A stretch of DNA of 64,000 nucleotides from Arthonia radiata (taxonomy: Eukaryota; Ascomycota; Arthoniomycetes; Arthoniales; Arthoniaceae): contig PSQN01000015.1 of assembly GCA_002989075.1 (NCBI GenBank), forward strand, positions 868,001 to 932,000, written 5' to 3'. Numbering within the stretch: position 1 is the stretch's first letter; every line of letters begins with the position of its first letter. Positions 58,097 to 64,000 of the stretch are shown in pieces. The notes beneath the pieces are model-generated. The model was not told the origin of the DNA. It searched no databases and saw only the letters and a list, made by a program, of their open reading frames with translations. A program made the translations under genes and the position numbers.

Positions 58097-59338
58097 ATGT
58101 CGGCAGCCTGTGAAGATACTGACTACGTGCAGGCACTCAGCCCCAGAGTGCCTGCACTTAGTGTACTGAGCTGGCCGAAGCCACGCGTAGCGAGTGGAAG
58201 AATCACCAAGACTAACCATCGTGATGCGCGCACGAATCATCAGCTGCATCAGACGCGTCTGGTGAGCAGCGGCGGAAAGCTCCTTATCACCGGCACAAAT
58301 CGCGTTCACCATGCCACGCCTAAGAAGTGGTGGAAGATAAGCAATGTCAAGGTTAAGCTGCTTGACTGGTTGACTGCCTGTGGGCTGTACAAGAGCGAGA
58401 CTCCAAAGCAAGCTGAAGCACCTGTGCAAGAGGTAACAAGGCTTCCTCGAGCTTTTTCGCCCGAGTAGTACGATACTGAACACAAATAGATCTTTGAGCT
58501 CGAAGCTACTCAGGCGCAACCTTCGCTCGTCTCGGATCCATCAGTCCACTTCACCTTCCGAGCTCTGCCGCTCCCCTCCGTTGCCGAGCTATACCCTGTA
58601 AAAGACCACGTTGTCATTGACCTCACGGGCGATGATACGCCTGTTCCAAACGCGAGCAGTGCCAGATTCCCGTATCAGCACAATATTGGGGGTGCAAACG
58701 CGAGCGTTGCCAGATTCCCGTATCAGCACAGTGTTGGGGGTCCAAACGCGAGCATTGGCAGTGTCGGGGGTCCAAACGCGAGCATTACCAGGTTCCCGGA
58801 TCAGAACAGTGTCGGAGTCCCATACAATACCGGCTCCACTTTCTGGGTCGAGGCCATCCGCAATCTACTAAGCGAACGGCCTGTCCCTGTTCCACACACG
58901 ACCGTTCTCGCAAACAACACCGTATCGGATGGAGCCGGAGGAAGCTCGAGAAAACGAGCTCATGAGTTAATCAGTAGTGATGACGGCACGGAAAACGCGC
59001 CTGGTTACACAGTCAAGCGCCCTTGCTTCGCGGCTGACCGTCAACAAGTCTCGAGCAGGCCAACTAACGCAGTCACATACGGCAATACCAACCCTGTCTT
59101 CCTTTCGGGTATGATGCAGCCACAATCGAGGTCGTACAAGTTCAGAATCCGAGGCACTTCAGAAGAAGACCGCGTCTGCGCCATGGTCCGTGACAGATAC
59201 AACTACCAGCTCAATACCGCTGTCGAGGTGAACCAGAAACTACCGGAGTGGGCTCAGCTTCCAGAGGGAACGCTGGTCATTGATGAGCCCGCGAAGATGG
59301 GGGACAGAGTCGGTGTCATGCTGTCTTCACTATCCTGA
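58097..59338 (+). CDS. Disordered protein with SUMO-interaction motif and 16-residue repeats, function unknown
   Basis: Two exons (58097-58432, 58490-59338) give 394 aa in continuous phase. Residues about 153-161 read VVIDLTGDD, a textbook SUMO-interaction motif (hydrophobic core followed by acids). Directly behind it lie four tandem copies of a 48-bp unit (16 aa, xNAS-x-RFPYQ-x-GG; copy 3 lacks 18 bp). Later there is a bipartite-like nuclear signal (SSRKRAHELISSDDG...VKRPCF). The N-terminal 110 residues are basic. The C-terminal part (SYKFRIRGTSEEDRVCAMVRDRYNY) looks folded but is not recognised. This suggests a nuclear protein recruited to SUMOylated partners; no enzyme domain is visible. 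Confidence 0.65.
58646..58819 (+). repeat. 48-bp coding tandem repeat, 4 copies
   Basis: Copies at 58646-58693, 58694-58741, 58742-58771 (18-bp deletion) and 58772-58819 stay in frame inside the SIM-protein gene. Each begins with an (C/G)CAAACGCGAGC-type sequence. Confidence 0.9.
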
Positions 59339-60078
59339 TGCCCGTGCGCTGACACGTACCTAGTACACCATATCTCTCCCCATGGATCCCGACAATCTCT
59401 GGGTGAAGGAGCGCAAGGAGTTCTCATTGACAGGGTGGATGGCACGATGCGCAGCTGTTACAGGGCGCAGTCTCCTGACCCATGAGACCAGGTAAGCGAG
59501 TGACCGTAAATTCGCCCGTGTGATTTCGTCCGTGAACATTGTGATACAGATGATTGATTCGTGAGACTGAGACGGACATTCGACGGACATTCGAAGGACA
59601 TTCGAAGGACCTTTCGATGGACATTCGGCGGACATTCGACGGACGTGAAGTGGGATGAGATGAGATGTGAAGGAGCTTCTACTGCGAATGGCGCTGGGCA
59701 AGGTGGTCGATCGATAGCGCAAGACAATGGTTTGCCTTTCTTTACTAACTTTGTGGTGTCGAAGACGCGGCTGACAGTAGCAGTTCATCAGGATCATGTT
59801 GGATGGACATCATGGGAGAGACATGTAAATCAAGAGTCGCAGAAATGAACACACTCATTTGAACGAATGATCGCTGTCATCAATTCATACGTATCATGCA
59901 GGCTCACCGCCTGATGATAAAGGGAGTCTCAGACCTCGCGCCCAGCTCAACCTAGTTGTACATATTTGTACATGCTCCAGGCCTGGCAGCAAGAAAGCAC
60001 AGCAGGCCCTCTTTCGCCCGTGACCTAACCATCTCTCCCCATCGCACCCCACACATCATTTGCACACCATGCGAGCGT
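59339..60078. other. Spacer with an 11-bp tandem repeat
   Basis: Between the SIM-protein gene and the STF2-like gene (convergent). No gene is supported; it contains the short tandem repeat listed separately. Confidence 0.5.
59573..59645. repeat. 11-bp short tandem repeat (GGACATTCGAC type), 6-7 copies
   Basis: The unit GGACATTCGAN recurs about every 11 bp with small changes (one copy reads GGACCTTTCGA, 12 nt). It is non-coding and follows the 3' end of the SIM-protein gene. Confidence 0.85.
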
Positions 60079-60693
60079 CTACTCAACCTTCTTCACCCCC
60101 TCCTCAAACCCCTCACTCTCCACGCTGTCCTTGCTCCCAATACTGTCCACCTGGTCGAGGGACGCCCCATCGCCGTCCTTGCTGTCCGCTTGGGATGCGC
60201 GCTCTGCTTCATCCTCCAGCATCTCGTCTTCGAGCACCGGCTCGGGCTCGATTGTCTCGAACTTGGTCTTGGTGTCCATGAGGGAGGTGGAGAAGGAGTT
60301 GGAGCGGCGGCGCGAGCGGTAGAGGTTGAAGCCGGTGTCGTGCATTTCGGAGCCGGGGGCGCCCCTGGGGTGGTGGTGAGTTTGTTGTATTTTGGGGAAG
60401 GGGATGAGGGGAATGGGTTGGGAGGCGGTGGTAGTGGGGTTTGAGGTATGAGATGATGGGATGCGATAATGGTGGGGGTTGGCGCTAATGTGATGGCAGA
60501 AGCGAGGGAGGTGAAAGGCTTGAGCTTACCAATTACCTTTCCCACTGCCGGACTTCTTCACGCCCTTGGGGTCGGCGTCGGAGTGGCCACTCTTGCCGAA
60601 GTAGCGCGGAAGGTGCTGCTCATCGGCGGCGGTGCCGTTGGCAAGGCCGACGTGGTCGCGGTCGTTGTTCTTGTGGGTGCGGGTCACTGTCAT
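60079..60693 (-). CDS. STF2/TMA10-like small protein (ATPase-stabilising / stress-protection family)
   Basis: Two exons (60693-60530, 60364-60079) give 149 aa. The N-terminal part has the family core PRYFGKSGHSDADPKGVKKSGSGKGNWG (about residues 31-56, the last W split by the intron), matching the KYF...G...KKxGSGKGNWG motif of yeast Stf2 and Tma10. After the core the protein carries SRRRSNS and a long acidic tail (EPEPVLEDEMLEDEAERASQ, then Asp/Ser/Glu-rich), making it almost twice the yeast length. Stf2 was described as an F1F0-ATPase stabilising factor and desiccation-protective hydrophilin; Tma10 associates with ribosomes. A GTAAGT at about 60742 (minus strand) could be a donor in the 5' leader. 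Confidence 0.75.
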
Positions 60694-62131
60694 GAAAGGG
60701 TCAGTGCGTGATCTGGTTGCATTAGCTGACTGTATGACTTACTGTTGAAGGATGGTGGAGCTGCGGTTTAGCACGGTAGCGGTGAGGGTGTTGGGGTGTT
60801 GTCCAGCAAAAAGCCGGATGTCTGAACGACCGATCGACAACAGATGCTGTTGAAGCACTATAAGCCCATCAGTATTTTAGAAGCCAGATAAGACGAGGCA
60901 AAAGTCTCAAGCAGGAGCCCCGCAACGAGCTGGGTCCGCGAGACGCTTTGTTAGTAAACACGGATGGCGTGACTTACCCGTTATTGAAAGCCAATGGATC
61001 GGTGAATGTGAGGGTGCGTGCGCTGATGGAGGACAGCTGTTAGCAGTGAAGGGGCGCAGAGTCGTCTAGATGGTGATGAGGACAGTTGGCATGTTCAAAC
61101 GGAAAGGAAGTTCGTCCCTGGAAACAATCTGAAACATAAGAAGAAGAGCGGGTCTCGTGACATGACGCTGCTTACCGCTTGATTGGAATGTCGCGCGAGT
61201 CTGGCCTGAATGGACCCTTCTCGGAGCTTTGTTCCTCGCGTGGAGTTGCGCGGGTGGCGTGGTGCCTTGTTCAATTGTCTGGCTTGTTTGCTCGCTTGAT
61301 GTTGTTGCAGCAGTGTTCAACAGATGAGATGGTGGTCGCGTGCTTGCATCTCCAAGTGAGACGAGCGGGGTGGAAGCTGGTCGAAGATGCCCCTTATCGA
61401 GTGCGCAGCTCGGGCCGCGCGTGTTTCTTAGCAAGCCGACCGGGGTTTGGCGCAGCTCTGGCAGCTCAGGAAACTTGCGTGACGACTGCTTCTGGAGCTA
61501 TCGCGGCCTCGTTCGTTCAGATTTGCCGCCTATCGCTGCAGGAGAGTCTGTCAATGATGATACCCCGCATTTGCTCTACTATGGACACTCAGACTACGCA
61601 ACTATCCTGCTTGCGAGCGCTTTACGGCTCAGATCGCTGCAAACCGGAGCGCAAGACGGATATGTATACAGCAGGTATAACATGCACCGAATTACGCCTC
61701 TTAACGGTACCTGCTGAAGCGTCTGTCGACGTTATTCTTGGTGGAGCCCTCATCGCTTTCCCCGCATTACCCCAGATAGAGCTATTCAATTAGCGTACCG
61801 CTCTTTGATGGATACTGAAGGCCTGCTTCGAGTAATTCATGCGACAGCATTGGAATGGTAATGACAGCGCGTCTGAAAAGTGTTTGATGCATTTATCTCT
61901 CGAACGGTCTTTTGTAGTAGACGAGGCTACTGGAAAACTATGGAATCTTGAATTGTAAGGAATGTGTACTTGATCACGTGCTTTGTACCCCTCGTCACTC
62001 GTCTTCCGAGGGCCGGAGCATGCTCCGGTTGCATTTCTCAGCAATCTTCATCGCGAACACGAACTCCTCCCAATAACTCCTCGTCCTCGTCTTTTCCTCT
62101 TTGCACTGCTGTTCATTGAACACGAAGGACA
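60694..62131. other. Upstream region between STF2-like and DRE2 genes
   Basis: About 1.4 kb shared by two divergent genes. Possible leader introns of the STF2-like gene lie near 60740. Frames at 61066-61793 lack protein-like features. Confidence 0.45.
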
Positions 62132-63325
62132 ATGGCGCCTCCACCACCAGCGATAGACTTCTGTGACGATCTCGATGACATCCCCACCAGCACCAACTCC
62201 ATAGCCAACACCGCTCCCAATGGCGCCACCAAATCCAACGCGTCGCGGACGCTCCTCCTTGCCCCCCCGTCCCTGGCATCGCACCCAGCAAAGCTCACCT
62301 CATACCTCTCCGACAACTGCCCTGACCGCTCGCACACAGACGTCCAAATGCTGGACCGCCTCTCCATGGGCCTCGTCGCGCTCCCCGACGCCACCTTCGA
62401 CCTAATCCTCCTCCTCTCAGACGCCGACGGCTCCCGCTCAGAATCAACACAGCTCCTCGACCGCATCATCCTCGCAAAATGCGTCCAAGCGCTCAAACCC
62501 ACCGGCATCCTAAACAGCCAAGATAACACCTACGCCCGCTCCGACAGAAGCACCGAGCGCACCGAAGCCGTCCTCGCCGGCCTCATAGCCAGCGATCGCG
62601 GGATGCAAAAGCCCGTTTCCTCTTCCTCCGTCCCCCTTAAACTCGGCCGAAAAGTCGCGAAGCAGAACATTGAATCCCACATCCACTCTGCACAGAACGG
62701 CACCTCCCCCAACAACGCCATAGAAGCAGGCCTCGACCCCGCCACCCTCGACGCCGCGCCCCCCTTCCTCCCCGCGGGCGTCGGCTTCGACAACGGCGAC
62801 ATCGACCTCGACGCCCTCGTCGACGCCTCCGACGACGACCTCATCGACGAAGACTCCCTCCTCACCGAAGAAGACAAAAAGCGGCCTGTCGCCATACCCG
62901 CAGAGTGCCAGCCCGTCGGCCGCAAAAAGCGGCGGCGCGCGTGTAAAGACTGCACGTGCGGGCTCGCCGCCAAAATCGAAGCCGAAGACGCGTCGAAGCG
63001 CGCGAAGGCGGATGCCGCGTTAGCTGGTTTGAAAAATGGTGATTTGAAGGATGGCGATTTGAAGAATGGGGAGAGTGGCAGCAGTGATGCGAATGGCGGG
63101 CCGAATGCGAGTGGGCTGCACGGCTTGGCGATCGGGGAAGGCAAGACGGCGCGGCTGGGGGAGGAGGACCTGGCGGAGGTGGATTTCACGGTCCCGGGGA
63201 AGGTGGGGAGTTGTGGGAATTGCGCGCTCGGCGATGCGTTTCGGTGTGATGGGTGTCCGTATGTGGGATTGCCGGCGTTTAAGCCGGGGGAGGAGGTAAG
63301 GTTGCAGAATGAGGTGCAGTTGTGA
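62132..63325 (+). CDS. dre2: DRE2/CIAPIN1, cytosolic Fe-S cluster assembly electron-transfer protein
   Basis: Single exon, 397 aa. The N-terminal half corresponds to the methyltransferase-like domain of fungal Dre2. The C-terminus carries both cluster sites: the Fe2S2 site (C-x11-C-x2-C-x-C: ECQPVGRKKRRRACKDCTC, about residues 257-273) and the twin CX2C site (CGNCALGDAFRCDGC, about 360-374) before YVGLPAFKPGEEV. With the diflavin reductase Tah18 it passes electrons to the early cytosolic iron-sulfur assembly machinery. The linker between the two sites is longer than usual and holds a small repeat (LKNGDLKDGDLKNGE, about 302-316). Start: first ATG of the frame. Confidence 0.94.
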   Translation: MAPPPPAIDFCDDLDDIPTSTNSIANTAPNGATKSNASRTLLLAPPSLASHPAKLTSYLSDNCPDRSHTDVQMLDRLSMGLVALPDATFDLILLLSDADGSRSESTQLLDRIILAKCVQALKPTGILNSQDNTYARSDRSTERTEAVLAGLIASDRGMQKPVSSSSVPLKLGRKVAKQNIESHIHSAQNGTSPNNAIEAGLDPATLDAAPPFLPAGVGFDNGDIDLDALVDASDDDLIDEDSLLTEEDKKRPVAIPAECQPVGRKKRRRACKDCTCGLAAKIEAEDASKRAKADAALAGLKNGDLKDGDLKNGESGSSDANGGPNASGLHGLAIGEGKTARLGEEDLAEVDFTVPGKVGSCGNCALGDAFRCDGCPYVGLPAFKPGEEVRLQNEVQL

Positions 63326-63721
63326 AGGAGTGTGCAGTGGCGAGTGGTGAGTGTGGGGTGGTGAGTGTGGTTTGGGGGTTTGTGGCGAGGTCGAGAGGGT
63401 CAATAAGCGTTGCGGTGACGACTATTAGATGAGGCAACTGTACATTGCATTGAATGGCATTATGGCATGACGGGAGTACATTGTATAGATTCATGAATTC
63501 ATGAAAAGACTGACAAGATATGTGCTATTAAAATGAGATACTCCCCGACCTCGTGTTGTTGCGCGATGACTCCCATCGCTGAGCGTGTCGGTCTGTCCCC
63601 GCAGTCCCATCACCTACGTTGTGTGCCTTCATACACAAACTTGCCGTTGCGTTATTCTCCACGCCATCATGCCAGCGCTCTCAGGTAACTCTCCCCTTTG
63701 CATTCCGTACTTCCCCCACGC
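63326..63721. other. Spacer downstream of DRE2
   Basis: Convergent 3' flanks; I see nothing further. Confidence 0.5.
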
Positions 63722-64000
63722 CTAATCCTCAGCCACCGCCACCTCCCGCTCGCACTCCGCGCGCTCCACCCATTCCACAAACACAACCTCACTCATCCTC
63801 CGCTTCACCCCACTATACCCCTCCTCCACCTTCACAGCCCCTTCCTCCAATCTCTTGAGCGCCACCCTCAACCCCGCAATAACCTCCCAAACCATCTCCC
63901 GTCGACACACCACCTCCCACGCCGGCACCATCCGCTGTATCTCTTCCACCTTGTAAGGTTTCATGCGAGCGAAACGACCCGTGCTCGGACACTCATTCGG
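63722..64000 (-). CDS. C-terminal part of an unidentified protein (partial, runs off the right edge)
   Basis: An open minus-strand frame enters from beyond 64000 and ends at 63722. It contains an ATG at 63964, but the 12 codons upstream to the window edge are also open. The visible 92 residues are Glu/Val/Arg-rich and probably helical (KVEEIQRMVPAWEVV, GLRVALKRLEEGAVKVEEGY). No family recognised. It may be a last exon or a chance frame in GC-rich DNA. Confidence 0.35.
   Translation of the reverse strand, partial: PNECPSTGRFARMKPYKVEEIQRMVPAWEVVCRREMVWEVIAGLRVALKRLEEGAVKVEEGYSGVKRRMSEVVFVEWVERAECEREVAVAED

Noticed and set aside
61179-61793. 204-codon plus-strand frame
   Set aside because: It does not begin with ATG and lies in the shared upstream region of two divergent genes; composition looks random.

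Overview
This is eukaryotic nuclear DNA. It most likely comes from a filamentous ascomycete (Pezizomycotina), and my best guess is Dothideomycetes. The reasons are short GT-AG introns (about 40-160 nt), several with CTAAC/CTGAC branch sites just before the acceptor, mostly one to a few exons per gene, small intergenic spaces within gene clusters, and fungal-type families: a Zn2Cys6 factor, an AHC1-type zinc finger, an NADP-GDH and an Rsp5/HulA ligase. I see no operons, CRISPR arrays, phage or intact transposons, and I recognised no tRNA or rRNA.

Layout from left to right. An unidentified 3' terminal exon lies at the left edge. Then come Pab2-like RNA-binding protein (2.2-3.2 kb), Rsp5/NEDD4 HECT ligase (4.1-6.9), secreted PNGase A-like amidase (7.7-9.8), secreted chitin-binding-like Ser/Thr-rich protein (10.4-11.6), AHC1-like zinc finger (13.3-15.5), kish/KSH1 divergent from a JmjC-4CXXC chromatin protein (16.0-20.5), NatA catalytic subunit ARD1 (20.8-21.5), a metacaspase without prodomain (22.1-23.3) and UTP25 (23.3-25.0). 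A 202-bp tandem array (25.1-26.0) follows. After it come eIF3f (26.1-27.2), a GST-like protein (27.7-28.8), TAF13 (29.0-29.5), COQ2 (30.1-31.3), the mitochondrial resolvase CCE1/Ydc2 (31.4-32.6) and an aldo-keto reductase (33.9-34.8).

The right half is looser and more accessory. It holds a 92-bp minisatellite (36.3-36.7), a large secreted protein of unknown function (37.1-39.1), a small MGSCLSSC (putatively acylated) protein (40.3-40.7), a conserved protein with a helix-hairpin-helix-like motif (42.6-43.7), a flavocytochrome b2-like oxidase (43.9-45.5), NADP-GDH (45.8-47.4) and an unknown protein (48.6-49.5). A 3.6-kb stretch without genes follows. Then come a Zn2Cys6/maltose-acetyltransferase fusion (53.1-55.2), a repeat-bearing protein with a SUMO-interaction motif (58.1-59.3), an STF2/TMA10-like protein (60.1-60.7), DRE2 (62.1-63.3) and a partial reading frame at the right edge.

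Most genes are independent housekeeping loci (RNA processing, ribosome biogenesis, transcription, ubiquitination, CoQ and Fe-S assembly). Several neighbours are packed tail to tail (metacaspase/UTP25, 36 bp; COQ2/CCE1, 38 bp). I did not find a convincing multi-gene new system. The most unusual items are an eight-copy hexapeptide repeat in frame behind the Pab2 stop codon, the 202-bp array abutting an N-terminally short UTP25, the zinc-cluster/acetyltransferase fusion, the aberrant metacaspase, and the SUMO-interaction/48-bp-repeat protein. All splice junctions are read by eye from reading frame and GT-AG consensus, without transcript data.
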